From Caulobacter endophyticus (GTDB taxonomy: Bacteria; Pseudomonadota; Alphaproteobacteria; Caulobacterales; Caulobacteraceae): a stretch of 64,000 nt of DNA. Below, piece after piece: positions 32,827 through 41,707 of the stretch; the first letter of the stretch is position 1; every line of letters begins with the position of its first letter. Location: NCBI RefSeq assembly GCF_003116815.1, contig NZ_QDKQ01000069.1, positions 1 to 64,000 of the forward strand. Direction: 5' to 3'. A model generated the notes under the pieces. It ran no database searches. It was not told the origin of the DNA and saw only the letters and a program-made list of their open reading frames with translations. Position numbers and translations under genes: made by a program.

Positions 32827-33216
32827 ATGCCCAAGACCCCTGCGGCCCTGTCCGCCGACGCGTTCGACGACGACGCGCCAGCCAGCCTGCGCGAGGCGGC
32901 GCTCATCGATATCGACGACGTCGCCCAGCGCCGCGAGCGGCTGGCCGCCTATGCCCAGGCCACGCGCGCGGTCATCGTCTACCGGTTCGTCTTTCCGGAG
33001 GGAGCCACGGTGGCGTCGTTCGGCCGCGGCGGCGAAATGCGCGACGCCGTCGCCCAGCTCTACGCCATCGTCGGCCTGACCGGGGGTGGCCTGGCCAAGA
33101 GCCATGGCGGCCTGGCGGCCCGCATCCCCAAGATCCTGGCGGCCAAGTTCGAGAGCCTCGCCCGGGCCTTGATCGAGACCTATCTGGTGTCGCTCGAGCT
33201 GGGCGAGGCGGCGTGA
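32827..33216 (+). CDS. Hypothetical protein (129 aa)
   Basis: A 129-residue protein starting MPKTPAALSADAFDDDAPAS, with an acidic N-terminus, a beta strand (RAVIVYRFVFPEGATVASFG) and helices (AKFESLARALIETYLVSLELGE). No family is recognised. A short inverted repeat GCGCCG-ATAA-CGGCGC at 33221-33236 lies just after the stop and could be a weak terminator. The 205 bases downstream show no gene. Confidence 0.6.
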   Translation: MPKTPAALSADAFDDDAPASLREAALIDIDDVAQRRERLAAYAQATRAVIVYRFVFPEGATVASFGRGGEMRDAVAQLYAIVGLTGGGLAKSHGGLAARIPKILAAKFESLARALIETYLVSLELGEAA

Positions 33217-33301
33217 TCGCGCGCCGATAACGGCGCTGCGTCCTGCGGAGCCGCACACACTTTGGAGCGTAAGCCGCTGGCCCGGTCTCGAGCGCGCAAG
33301 C

Positions 33302-33326
33302 TGAACCCTTGCGCGGCGCCGGCGTT
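33302..33326 (+). promoter_or_regulatory. Weak candidate EcfG-type promoter (one mismatch)
   Basis: TGAAC (33302-33306), 16 bases and CGTT (33323-33326) match the EcfG consensus with one mismatch in the -35 element. It lies 96 nt ahead of the 82-aa gene at 33422, a longer leader than at 6148, so the assignment is tentative. Confidence 0.3.
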
Positions 33327-33421
33327 CTAGGGATCGCTCACGAGCGTGGTCGCGGCCAGGGCATGATCTCGCCGACACGCCGTGCTCTCTTCTGGCAAAA
33401 GCGAGTCGATGGGCGCCCACG

Positions 33422-33670
33422 ATGGATATGGAGCAGGAGGCCGAGGCGCTGCTGTTGCGGATACGCTTGCTGCGCGAAGCCCCTGACGCTGGCCAGCTGA
33501 CGCAAGCCCAAGTGAGCCTCTATCGAGACCTTGGTCGGAAGGTCGAGCAGATCACCCGCAAGATGGCCGCCGCACCGGACGCAGAGACGGCCGAGCGGCT
33601 ATGGACGCAGGGCGCCGAACTCATCCAGACCTATCTCGACGAACATTTCGCCCTGCCCACGGTCCACTAG
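33422..33670 (+). CDS. Small helical hypothetical protein (82 aa)
   Basis: An 82-residue all-helical protein starting MDMEQEAEALLLRIRLLREA and containing DLGRKVEQITRKMAAAPDAETAERL with a regular heptad-like pattern. No known domain is recognised. A second in-frame ATG at 33428 is possible. It is convergent with dnaE2, 4 bp apart. Confidence 0.6.
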   Translation: MDMEQEAEALLLRIRLLREAPDAGQLTQAQVSLYRDLGRKVEQITRKMAAAPDAETAERLWTQGAELIQTYLDEHFALPTVH

Positions 33671-33674
33671 CGGC

Positions 33675-36600
33675 CTAGCAGAAGTTTCGGCTCCGCTTGG
33701 CCCAGGACAGGTCGCCGGCGTCCGCGCCCCGATCCTGCAGGCTCGACAGAACCGCGCCCAGATCGTGCAGCGTGTAGGCGACGAGATGGACGACATCGCC
33801 TTCGCGCTGGATGCGGCCCTCGACGCCGAGCAGATGGGCCGCAAGCGCGACGCGCTTTTGCTTCTCGTACAGCGTCTTCCAGATCACCAGGTTGGCCACG
33901 CCGGTCTCGTCCTCGATCGTCATGAACATCACGCCCTTGGCCGTACCGGGCATTTGGCGCACGAGCACGAGGCCGGCAGTCCTGATAAACTGGCGATCGC
34001 GGCCGGCGGCGGCGGCCTGGCAGGGCTTGTAGCCTTGGCCTCGCAGATCCTCGCGCAGCAGGGCCAGCGGATGGCGGCGCAGGCTAAGGCCGATATGGCC
34101 GTAGTCCTCGACGATCTCACGGCCTTCGGTCATCGGTTTCAGGGTCAGGGCAGGCTCGTTCAGCTCGGCCGCGCCGGCCTGGTCGAACAGCGGCAGCGCG
34201 GTCTCGCGCAGACCTTTGATCTTCCAGCCGGCTTCGCGGCGGGCGAGGCCAAGGCTGGGGCGGAAGGCGTCGGCCTCGGCCAGGCGTGAGAGCGCGCCTG
34301 GGCCGATCTGGGCGCGGCGCCACACATCATCGACGGCGCGATAGGGTTCCTCGGCGCGGGCCAGGACCAGGCGCGCGGCGTCGACCTCAGCGAGCTTGCC
34401 GACCATGCGCAGGCCAAGGCGCACGGCCAGGGCGCCGTCGGCGGTCTCTTCGAGCGTGCAGTCCCAGCGCGAGGCGTTGACGCAGATGGGTCGGATCTCG
34501 ACCCCGTGCTCGATGGCGTCGCGGACGATCTGGGCCGGCTGGTAGAAGCCCATGGGCTGGCTATTGAGCAGGGCCGCGCAGAACACCTCCGGATGGTGGC
34601 ATTTGAGCCAGGAGGAGGCGTAGGCCAGAAGCGCAAAACTGGCCGCGTGGCTCTCCGGGAAGCCGTAGGATCCAAATCCCTCCAGCTGGCTGAAGGTCGC
34701 TTGCGCGAAGTCCTGCGGATAGCCGCGCGCGACCATGCCGCCGACCAGCTTGTCCTTGAAGTGGCTGACCCCGCCGGTGAACTTGAAGGTGGCCATGGCC
34801 CGACGCAGCTGGTCGGCCTCGCCGGGCGTAAAGCCGGCGCACTCGATCGCCACCCGCATGGCCTGCTCCTGGAAGAGCGGCACGCCGAGCGTCTTGCCCA
34901 GCACCTTCTCCAGCTCAGGCTTGGGGTAGCTGACGGGTTCCTTGCCTTCGCGTCGGCGCAGGTAGGGATGGACCATGTCGCCCTGGATCGGACCGGGCCG
35001 GACGATCGCCACCTCGATGACCAGATCATAGAAGCTGCGGGGCTTCAGACGCGGCAGCATGGCCATCTGCGCCCGGCTCTCGATCTGGAAGACGCCCAGG
35101 GTGTCGGCCCGTCGGATCATCGCATAGGTGCGCGGATCCTCCGGCGGGATGGTCGCAAGATCCAGCGCTATGCCCTTGGCGTCTTTCAGCAAATCCAGGC
35201 CGCGCTTGAGACAGGTCATCATGCCCAGACCCAGGACGTCGACCTTCATGAACTTCAGCTCGTCGATGTCGTCCTTGTCCCACTCGATGATCTGGCGGCC
35301 TTCCATTCGCGCCGGCTCGATGGGGACCAGCTCATCGAGCCGGTCGTGCGTGAGGACGAAGCCGCCGGGATGCTGGGAAAAATGGCGCGGGGTGTTGAGC
35401 AGCACCTGGGCCAGCTCCAGGGTCAGGCGCAGGCGGCGATCGGAGAGGTCCAGGCCCATGTCGCGGGCGTGCTTCTCCTCGATGTCCTCGCGGGAGAAGC
35501 TCCAGATTTGGCTGGAAAGCCCCTTGGTCATGTCCTCGGGCAAGCCCAGCACCTTGCCGACGTCGCGCACGGCGCCGCGCGGCCGAAAGCGCTGCACGAC
35601 GGCGACGATGGCGCAGCGATGGCGGCCATAGGTCTCGAAGATCCACTGCATCACCGTCTCGCGGCGGGCGTGCTCGAAGTCGACGTCGATGTCGGGCGGC
35701 TCGTCGCGCTCGGCGCTGACGAAGCGCTCGAACAGCAGATCATTGCGCTCAGGATCGATGCTGGTGATCCCCAGCACGTAGCAGACCGCCGAATTGGCCG
35801 CCGAGCCGCGGCCCTGGCAGAGGATGTCCTGGCTCTTGGAATAGCGGACGATCGAATGGACGGTCAGGAAGTAGGGCGCATAGCCAAGCTGGCCGATCAG
35901 CCTCAGTTCGTGCTCCAGGATCCGGCGCACCTCAGGGGTCACCCCATCCGGGAAACGGTGGGCCGCGCCCTCCCAGGTCAGGCGCTCCAGGGTCTCCTGG
36001 GCCGTCTGGCCTTCGGTGACCACCTCGCGCGGATACTGATAGGTCAGCTCCAAGAGCGAGAACCGGCACCGGCGAGCGATCGCGACCGACGCGGCGATCG
36101 CCGGCTGATGGCGCGGGAAGCGGCGCTGAATTTCCTTGGGCGCCATCAGGTATCGGTCGGCGTGGCGGTCGCGCTTGAAACCGACATCGTCGATGGTGGT
36201 GTTCTCGCGAATGCAGGTGACCACGTCCTGCAGCAAGCGCCGCGCCTTGTCGTGGAACAGCACACGGTTGGTGACCACCGGCGTGACGGCGTGTTCGGCG
36301 GCCAGGCGCTCGAGTTCATAGAGGCGCAAAGGATCGCCCGGCCGGCGGCGCAGAGTCAGGGAGACATGGGCGTCGACGCCGAAAATAGCGGCCATGCGCG
36401 CCAATTGCTGGGCGCAGGCCGCGTCAGCTGCGTCCGGGACCAGGATGCCGATCAGGCCCTGGGCATGGGCGGCAAGATCGGCATGGTCGAGATCGCATTC
36501 GCCCTTGCCGGCGCGCGATTTGCCCAGGGTCAGCAGGCGCGAAAGCCGGCTGTAGGCGGGGCGATCGGTGGGTAAAACCACGATGGTCATGCCATCGCGC

Positions 36601-36839
36601 AAGACCAGTTCGCAGCCGACGATCAGCCTGACGCCCGTCTCCTTGGCGGCGATATGGGCCCGCACCATCCCCGCCAGGCTATTGCGGTCGCAGATCGCCA
36701 GGGCCCGATAGCCCAGGCGCGCGGCCTCGTCGAAGAGCTCGCCCGGCGAGGACGCGCCGCGCAGCAAGGAGAAGTGCGAGGCGCACTGCAATTCCACATA
36801 ATCGCCAAGCGCGTCAGGGTCTTGTGGCGAAAAGTTCAT
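33675..36839 (-). CDS. dnaE2: Error-prone DNA polymerase DnaE2
   Basis: A 1054-residue C-family polymerase of the DnaE2/ImuC type. The PHP domain opens the protein (YVELQCASHFSLLRGASSP, near residue 14). The palm region includes CQGRGSAANSAVCYVLGI and the catalytic PDIDVDF. An HhH segment and a C-terminal OB fold follow (GLVLVRQMPGTAKGVMFMTIEDE). It carries out SOS mutagenesis and translesion synthesis with ImuA and ImuB and lacks a proofreading subunit. The ATG overlaps the imuB stop by 4 bp. Expression is expected from the LexA-controlled imuA promoter. Confidence 0.96.
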   Translation of the reverse strand: MNFSPQDPDALGDYVELQCASHFSLLRGASSPGELFDEAARLGYRALAICDRNSLAGMVRAHIAAKETGVRLIVGCELVLRDGMTIVVLPTDRPAYSRLSRLLTLGKSRAGKGECDLDHADLAAHAQGLIGILVPDAADAACAQQLARMAAIFGVDAHVSLTLRRRPGDPLRLYELERLAAEHAVTPVVTNRVLFHDKARRLLQDVVTCIRENTTIDDVGFKRDRHADRYLMAPKEIQRRFPRHQPAIAASVAIARRCRFSLLELTYQYPREVVTEGQTAQETLERLTWEGAAHRFPDGVTPEVRRILEHELRLIGQLGYAPYFLTVHSIVRYSKSQDILCQGRGSAANSAVCYVLGITSIDPERNDLLFERFVSAERDEPPDIDVDFEHARRETVMQWIFETYGRHRCAIVAVVQRFRPRGAVRDVGKVLGLPEDMTKGLSSQIWSFSREDIEEKHARDMGLDLSDRRLRLTLELAQVLLNTPRHFSQHPGGFVLTHDRLDELVPIEPARMEGRQIIEWDKDDIDELKFMKVDVLGLGMMTCLKRGLDLLKDAKGIALDLATIPPEDPRTYAMIRRADTLGVFQIESRAQMAMLPRLKPRSFYDLVIEVAIVRPGPIQGDMVHPYLRRREGKEPVSYPKPELEKVLGKTLGVPLFQEQAMRVAIECAGFTPGEADQLRRAMATFKFTGGVSHFKDKLVGGMVARGYPQDFAQATFSQLEGFGSYGFPESHAASFALLAYASSWLKCHHPEVFCAALLNSQPMGFYQPAQIVRDAIEHGVEIRPICVNASRWDCTLEETADGALAVRLGLRMVGKLAEVDAARLVLARAEEPYRAVDDVWRRAQIGPGALSRLAEADAFRPSLGLARREAGWKIKGLRETALPLFDQAGAAELNEPALTLKPMTEGREIVEDYGHIGLSLRRHPLALLREDLRGQGYKPCQAAAAGRDRQFIRTAGLVLVRQMPGTAKGVMFMTIEDETGVANLVIWKTLYEKQKRVALAAHLLGVEGRIQREGDVVHLVAYTLHDLGAVLSSLQDRGADAGDLSWAKRSRNFC

Positions 36840-38374
36840 CCGAACACGCCGGCCATGAACCAGCGCTGGCTGCCGGAGGCGGCGTCCTCGCCATCACCGT
36901 CGCGGTAAATCCAGTAGCGCTCGCCGCCCTCGTCCTCGACCTGGAAATAGTCGCGCGATCGGGCCAGCTCGGCGTCGGCTTTCCACCACTCGCCAAAGAC
37001 GCGCTCAGGTCCGTCGGCGCGGCGCACGCGTCGGCGCACGCCGCGCCAGGTGAAGGACGCCGGAGGCTGGTCGGGCAACAGAGCCACCGTCTCGATGAGT
37101 TCGGGGCGCGGAAAGACGCGGAAAGGCCGGGGCCAGTCGACCGGCCAGGAGAAGGCGGCGGGCGCCTCGGCGGCGGGAACCTTGCGGACGCTGCGCTCGG
37201 GGATGTCGCTTTCGGCGCTCGCCAGACGATAGACCGCGTCTGGACCCAGGCGAACCCGCAGGGTGTCGACCAGGCCCGAGAGATCGGCGCGACGCTTGCC
37301 GCCCAAAGCATCATCCTGGCTATAGGCGAGCGGCTCGGCGCCGGGCGCGGCCAGCGCCATCTTGTCGACCCCAAACCCCGGATCGACCTTTTCGAGCTTT
37401 TCGCAGAGGAGCTTGGCTAGGCGCCGCGCGTCACGAGCTGGGCTCGACAGGCCGATCCGTACGCTCTCGACCCGATTGTCGACCCGGTAAAACCAGGCGT
37501 CGATTGTCTTGGCCCCGAGGCTGGCGGCTTCGAGGACGGCGCAGAGCTCGATGGTCAGCTCGGTCAGGTAGCGGGCCAGGGTTTCGGGCGCGCCGATCGG
37601 CTCGGCGAAGATCTTGGCCGCCCGCGGCGTTTCGGCTGCGAACACCGGCTCGATCGGCTCGCGCTCGCGGGCGTGGGCCTGGTCGAGGCGACGGATCGGC
37701 TCCATACCGAAGCGATGGGCCAGCGGGCCTTTGGCAGTAGCCTCCAGTTCGCCGATGGTGTCGAACCCGGGCTTGGCGAGGGCCTGGACAATCTCCGGCG
37801 CCAGGCGAAGGGCGGCCACCGGCAGGTCCTTCAGCTGCTGGCCCAGCGCCCCGGCCGGGGCGACAAACACAGAACGCCGGGAATAGCGCGCCAGGGCATG
37901 GGCGCCGCCCCAGCTGTCGGCGATCGCGACCGTTGCCGCATAGCCCGCCTTGGACAGGCGCCGACGCAGGTCGATCAGCATCTTCTCCTCGCCGCCGAAG
38001 AGATGGGCGCAGCCGGTGGCGTCTATGACCAGGCCATCGGGCGGATCGGCCGCCACGGTCGGCGAGTAGAGGCGCTGAGCCCAGAGCGCCAGGCGCTGCA
38101 GGGCGGCGTTATCGCCCTCGGTGTCGAGCTCGTGCAGGACGAGGCCTGGGACCATGGCCGTGGCGTGGGCGACGGCCTGGCCGAAACGCAAACCCGCCTT
38201 GGCGGCGGCCAGGTTCATGTGCGCGATCGCGCGCCGGCGACCGACGCGTCCGACCATGACGATCGGCGCGTCAGGCGATGGCGCGCTCTTGCCCACGGTC
38301 TTTTGGCCCTGCAAACGAGCCAACCGGTCGGTGGGCCAGCGGGGCAGGAAGGCGGAGATGACCCTTTGCGTCAC
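36836..38374 (-). CDS. imuB: ImuB, Y-family polymerase-like mutagenesis protein
   Basis: A 512-residue Y-family-like protein. It starts at GTG 38374 (MTQRVISAFLPRWPTDRLARLQG), which aligns with the usual ImuB N-terminus. ImuB lacks polymerase activity in known systems and acts as the hub that links ImuA, DnaE2 and the beta clamp. The palm/fingers region and a little-finger-like domain are recognisable (LVIDATGCAHLFGGEE, then RRLSKAGYAATVAIADSWGGAHALAR). The C-terminal 150 residues are ImuB-specific. The first 104 bases lie inside the imuA 3' end. Confidence 0.93.
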   Translation of the reverse strand: MTQRVISAFLPRWPTDRLARLQGQKTVGKSAPSPDAPIVMVGRVGRRRAIAHMNLAAAKAGLRFGQAVAHATAMVPGLVLHELDTEGDNAALQRLALWAQRLYSPTVAADPPDGLVIDATGCAHLFGGEEKMLIDLRRRLSKAGYAATVAIADSWGGAHALARYSRRSVFVAPAGALGQQLKDLPVAALRLAPEIVQALAKPGFDTIGELEATAKGPLAHRFGMEPIRRLDQAHAREREPIEPVFAAETPRAAKIFAEPIGAPETLARYLTELTIELCAVLEAASLGAKTIDAWFYRVDNRVESVRIGLSSPARDARRLAKLLCEKLEKVDPGFGVDKMALAAPGAEPLAYSQDDALGGKRRADLSGLVDTLRVRLGPDAVYRLASAESDIPERSVRKVPAAEAPAAFSWPVDWPRPFRVFPRPELIETVALLPDQPPASFTWRGVRRRVRRADGPERVFGEWWKADAELARSRDYFQVEDEGGERYWIYRDGDGEDAASGSQRWFMAGVFG

Positions 38375-39053
38375 AGGCTTCTAGCTCGATGTCGAAGGCC
38401 TCGCCGGCCTTGCAGCGGAGGAGTTCGAGAAACCAGCGCGGACGACCCACGCCGGGAACGGAGGGCGGCAGCGGCGAGGAGGGCAGGGGCGAGACCCGCC
38501 ACCGCGTCTGGGCCGCCGTCGGCTGGCCAAGATCGGCCGCGTCCGCGATCCGACGCCATCTTCGGACGGCGATGGCGATCTGGCCGCTCTTCTCGGCCGC
38601 CAGCTGCAGGCGGCGCGATGCGGTCATGGAAAGCTTGCCGACCTCGCCGATCACCCCGGCCAGGCCCGGCCAGCGCAGGCCTTCCTCCATCGCCGCCAGG
38701 ACCCCGGCCTCGTCGCCGGCGTCGGCGAAGATCACGCGGTGAGGCGGCAAGCCCGCCTGGGCCAGGGATGGCGCGAAGAGGTCGGCCTGGCGCCGGCACC
38801 ACAGCACCTCGCCCTGGGCCCTGGCCAGGATGCCGGCGGCGAACCGGGCCGCGGTCGCCCCGTAAAGCGCTTCCTCAGCCCCGCCGGCCACCTCGTGCAA
38901 AGCGCCCAAGGCCAAGCCCCCGCCGGGCAGTCGCGCGTCCAGGGGCGGCACGCCGAACGGCAGCACCGCACGGGTGACGCGGTCCTGGGCTTCCAGGGCG
39001 CGAACCTTGCGGCGGAGCGTGTCGAACGCGGCGGGGACGGGCGATGAGGTCAT
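38271..39053 (-). CDS. imuA: ImuA, RecA-like SOS mutagenesis protein
   Basis: A 260-residue RecA/SulA-like protein starting MTSSPVPAAFDTLRRKVRALE. The core contains LPFGVPPLDARLPGGGLALGALHEV, the ImuA counterpart of the RecA start region. It lacks a full Walker A, as usual for ImuA. It ends with PLPPSVPGVGRPRWFLELLRCK and a tail that overlaps imuB by 104 nt. First gene of imuA-imuB-dnaE2; a LexA box lies 18 nt before its ATG, so it is SOS-induced. Confidence 0.92.
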   Translation of the reverse strand: MTSSPVPAAFDTLRRKVRALEAQDRVTRAVLPFGVPPLDARLPGGGLALGALHEVAGGAEEALYGATAARFAAGILARAQGEVLWCRRQADLFAPSLAQAGLPPHRVIFADAGDEAGVLAAMEEGLRWPGLAGVIGEVGKLSMTASRRLQLAAEKSGQIAIAVRRWRRIADAADLGQPTAAQTRWRVSPLPSSPLPPSVPGVGRPRWFLELLRCKAGEAFDIELEACDAKGHLRLPAPLAHRPVGSFAGPKDRGQERAIA

Positions 39054-39070
39054 GGCGGTAGAACGAGCTT

Positions 39071-39085
39071 GTTCCACCTTTGTTC
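39071..39085. promoter_or_regulatory. LexA (SOS) box of imuA-imuB-dnaE2
   Basis: GTTC (39071-39074), seven bases and GTTC (39082-39085) form the alphaproteobacterial LexA direct repeat GTTC-N7-GTTC. It sits 18 nt upstream of the imuA ATG, where repressor would block transcription. The same site faces away toward the plus-strand gene at 39285. Confidence 0.9.
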
Positions 39086-39284
39086 TTGGCGATGGTTCAG
39101 AGTCAACGGGGCCATGGGTGCGGCGCGAGGGCGCGCCAGGGCCAACATCCAATCGGCGCAAGGGTTTGAGCGGAATCAGATTTTTTCGCGGGCGACCGAA
39201 GCTGACGTAAGCGGCGCCGTGAGCGCTCGGCCCCTGGTCGCCAAACCGGGCTATGCGCGCTAAAGGTGGCTCAAGGGAGGGGCC

Positions 39285-39506
39285 ATGGCCTGGGGCGGCA
39301 GACACCATGACGACGACGAGCCGCAGGCCCTGCAGGAATGGCAGGCTTGGGTCGTCTGCCTCCTCGGCGCGGTGATGCCGACAAGCGTGCTGGCGACCAT
39401 CGTGGACTGGATCGAAGGCCAGACCGCGCCGGCCTTCGTGCCGGCGCTCTACATCGGCGTCTTCACGATCGCCGTGCTGCTCATGCGGCCCTGGAGGTTC
39501 GGCTAG
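39285..39506 (+). CDS. Small two-helix membrane protein (73 aa)
   Basis: A 73-residue protein with a hydrophilic start MAWGGRHHDDDEPQALQEWQ and two predicted membrane helices (AWVVCLLGAVMPTSVLATIV and FVPALYIGVFTIAVLLM). GGGAGGGG lies about 4-5 nt before the ATG. The family is not recognised. Its stop overlaps the dinB stop in a CTAG (39503-39506). Confidence 0.65.
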   Translation: MAWGGRHHDDDEPQALQEWQAWVVCLLGAVMPTSVLATIVDWIEGQTAPAFVPALYIGVFTIAVLLMRPWRFG

Positions 39507-40573
39507 ACGGGCAGGGCGGCTTGCTCGGCGGCCGGCCGGGCCTCGAAATTGGAGACCGTCACGCCCAGTAGGCGAACCCCCGCGCGCAGGGGATAGACCG
39601 ACACCACCAGCGCCTGGGCTAGATGGCGCAGAGTGTCGGCGTCGCCGATGATCGCCGGCAGCGAGCGGCGGCGGGTGACCTGCTCGAAGTCGGCATATTT
39701 GATCTTCACCGTGACGGTGCGGCCGAAGGCCTGGGCCTTGTCGCACCAGGCGAAGACCTTGCCCGCCAGGGCGGCGATCTCCGCCTCGATGCGGGCGGTG
39801 TCGGAAAGATCGGTCTCGAAGGTCGTCTCCGAGCCGGACGACTTGCGCTCACGATCAGGCTTGACCGGCCGCTCGTCGATCCCCCGGGCGATGCCGTGGA
39901 ACCAGCCCGCCGCGTTGCCAAAGTGCTGGAGCAGGACCTCCAAGGGTTGGCGGTGAAGATCCGCCCCCGTCTCGATGCCCAGCGCCTTCATCTTGCGCTC
40001 GGTGACCTCGCCCACGCCGTAGAAGCGGCCGATCGGCAAGGTGGCGACAAAGGCCTGGCCCTGCCCCGGCGCGACCAGGAACTGGCCGTTGGGCTTGTTC
40101 TGGTCGCTGGCCATCTTGGCCAGGAACTTGTTGTAGGAGACCCCCGCCGAAGCCGTCAGGCCGGTCTGCTGCAGAATACGCGCGCGGATCTGCCGCGCGG
40201 TCTCCGTGGCCCGGCCGATCCCGGCCTTGTCGGCGGTGACGTCCAGATAGGCCTCGTCCAGCGACAGCGGCTCGATCAGATCGGTGTAGTCAGCGAAGAT
40301 CTCGTGGATCTGGCGCGAGACGGCCTTGTAGACCTCAAAGCGCGGCGGGGTGAACACCAGCTGCGGGCATTTGCGCAGGGCCGTGGTCGAGGGCATGGCC
40401 GAGCGCACGCCAAACCGGCGCGCCTCATAGCTGGCCGCTGCAACGACGCCGCGCCGAGCTCCGTGGCCGACGGCGAGGGGCTTGCCGCGCAGGCTGGGAT
40501 CATCGCGCTGTTCGACCGACGCAAAGAAGGCGTCCATGTCGATGTGAATGATCTTGCGAGGGGCCGACTCCAT
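39503..40573 (-). CDS. dinB: DNA polymerase IV (DinB)
   Basis: A 356-residue Y-family polymerase. The palm has KIIHIDMDAFFASVEQRDD with catalytic Asp, and the second catalytic pair SLDEAYLDVT. The thumb HhH is followed by a little finger with FGRTVTVKIKYADF. The length is normal. The ATG at 40573 is chosen because it gives the conserved DinB N-terminus; longer in-frame extensions cross the LexA box. It performs translesion synthesis and is expected to be SOS-regulated from the box 23 nt upstream. Confidence 0.95.
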   Translation of the reverse strand: MESAPRKIIHIDMDAFFASVEQRDDPSLRGKPLAVGHGARRGVVAAASYEARRFGVRSAMPSTTALRKCPQLVFTPPRFEVYKAVSRQIHEIFADYTDLIEPLSLDEAYLDVTADKAGIGRATETARQIRARILQQTGLTASAGVSYNKFLAKMASDQNKPNGQFLVAPGQGQAFVATLPIGRFYGVGEVTERKMKALGIETGADLHRQPLEVLLQHFGNAAGWFHGIARGIDERPVKPDRERKSSGSETTFETDLSDTARIEAEIAALAGKVFAWCDKAQAFGRTVTVKIKYADFEQVTRRRSLPAIIGDADTLRHLAQALVVSVYPLRAGVRLLGVTVSNFEARPAAEQAALPV

Positions 40574-40595
40574 CCCCAGCAAACTAGCAGCCTGT

Positions 40596-40610
40596 GAACG
40601 AAAGCGGAAC
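40596..40610. promoter_or_regulatory. LexA (SOS) box of dinB
   Basis: GAAC (40596-40599), seven bases and GAAC (40607-40610) are the complement-orientation form of the GTTC-N7-GTTC LexA repeat. It lies 23 nt before the dinB ATG and 114 nt before the divergent gene at 40724, so it may control both. Confidence 0.88.
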
Positions 40611-40723
40611 TTGCCTCTTGAGCGCGTCGGCGGCCTTGCGGCAAACCTGGGGTCCTGCGACAGCGCGCCGGAGCGCGTTCGGGGTGCGAAGCGGTCCATC
40701 GTGCGAGGCCTGGGGGAGTATCT

Positions 40724-41068
40724 GTGGTGTCACATGTCGAAGGGGTTTTCCTGACCCTGGCGCTGGAGATCGGCCTGGCCCAGACCATTGCCGAGACGCT
40801 CAAGGACATCGACGGAGCGATCGCGAGCTTGCCAGACACCGTCGGGGCGGCCACCTACCGCCAGCGTCTGGAAGGCCAGCGCGCCAGCCTGCGCAATCCC
40901 ACCTTGCGCACCAGCGCCGCGCTGGTCGCCTCGATGTGCGCTAGGGATCCGAGCTTGACGCCGCGTATCCGCTCGGCCTTCGCCGACCTTGCCGCGCGGC
41001 ATGCGGACCTGGCCGTGTTCTACGGGCAGTTGCCGGCGGCCGCTCAGGATCTTCAGCGCGCAAGCTAG
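40724..41068 (+). CDS. Hypothetical protein divergent from dinB (114 aa)
   Basis: A 114-residue helical protein starting at GTG 40724, with GGGGGAG about 7 nt upstream. It contains LALEIGLAQTIAETLKDIDG and two further amphipathic helices (TLRTSAALVASMCARDP, AFADLAARHADLAVFYGQL). No known domain is recognised. It shares the intergenic region and LexA box with dinB, so SOS control is possible but unproven. Confidence 0.55.
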   Translation: MVSHVEGVFLTLALEIGLAQTIAETLKDIDGAIASLPDTVGAATYRQRLEGQRASLRNPTLRTSAALVASMCARDPSLTPRIRSAFADLAARHADLAVFYGQLPAAAQDLQRAS

Positions 41069-41131
41069 CCTGTGCGGCTTGGCTGAACCAAGCGGGCCCT
41101 CAAGCGCTTGGCGTCTCGAAGGAGACAGCCG

Positions 41132-41707
41132 ATGCTCGAGAAAATGCCCCGCGGCCTTGGTCATGCGCTGCGTGGCGTGAGGGCCGGGTTCGAAAAGATC
41201 GCCAGCGAGGACCGCGCCTTTGCCGGGATCGCCGACACCATCGCGCTCTCCAGCAGCGCCTTCGAGGACGGCGGGTCGATCCCCGCGCGCTACACCGCCG
41301 ATGGAGAGGGAATCTCGCCGCCGCTGGCCTGGAGCAAGCTGCCGGCCAGCGTCGCGGCGCTCGCCTTGCTGGTCGAGGATCCAGACGCCCCGGCGCCCGA
41401 GCCGCTGGTCCATCTCCTGGCCTGGGACCTGCCGCCCGAGCCTGGCGAACTTCCTGAAGGCCAGCTGCGCAGTCCAGGGCGCGCTGGCCTGGATGAGAAC
41501 CTCGGGAAGAACAGTTTCCTGCAGGCTGCCTGGCTGGCGCCCGATCCGCCGACCGGCCACGGGCCCCATCTCTACGTCTTTCAGCTCTTTGCCTTGGACC
41601 GGGCGCTGGCCTTCGCGACCCATCCCAGCCGCGGCGCCTTCCTGCGCGCGATCGAAGGCCATGTGCTGGCCAAGGGACTGCTGGTCGGGACCTACGAGCG
41701 GCCGTAG
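41132..41707 (+). CDS. YbhB/YbcL-type PEBP family protein
   Basis: A 191-residue cytoplasmic PEBP-fold protein starting MLEKMPRGLGHALRGVRAGF, with AAGGAGA upstream. The fold signature is ALLVEDPDAP, the HLLAWDLP segment and GPHLYVFQLFALD. Bacterial PEBP/Raf-kinase-inhibitor-like proteins bind anionic ligands; the physiological role is uncertain. It is convergent with the following gene, with a 16-bp overlap. Confidence 0.85.
   Translation: MLEKMPRGLGHALRGVRAGFEKIASEDRAFAGIADTIALSSSAFEDGGSIPARYTADGEGISPPLAWSKLPASVAALALLVEDPDAPAPEPLVHLLAWDLPPEPGELPEGQLRSPGRAGLDENLGKNSFLQAAWLAPDPPTGHGPHLYVFQLFALDRALAFATHPSRGAFLRAIEGHVLAKGLLVGTYERP

Noticed and set aside
34506..36575. A plus-strand open frame of about 689 codons opposite dnaE2
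   Set aside because: DnaE2 motifs on the minus strand are unambiguous. The plus frame has no known domain.
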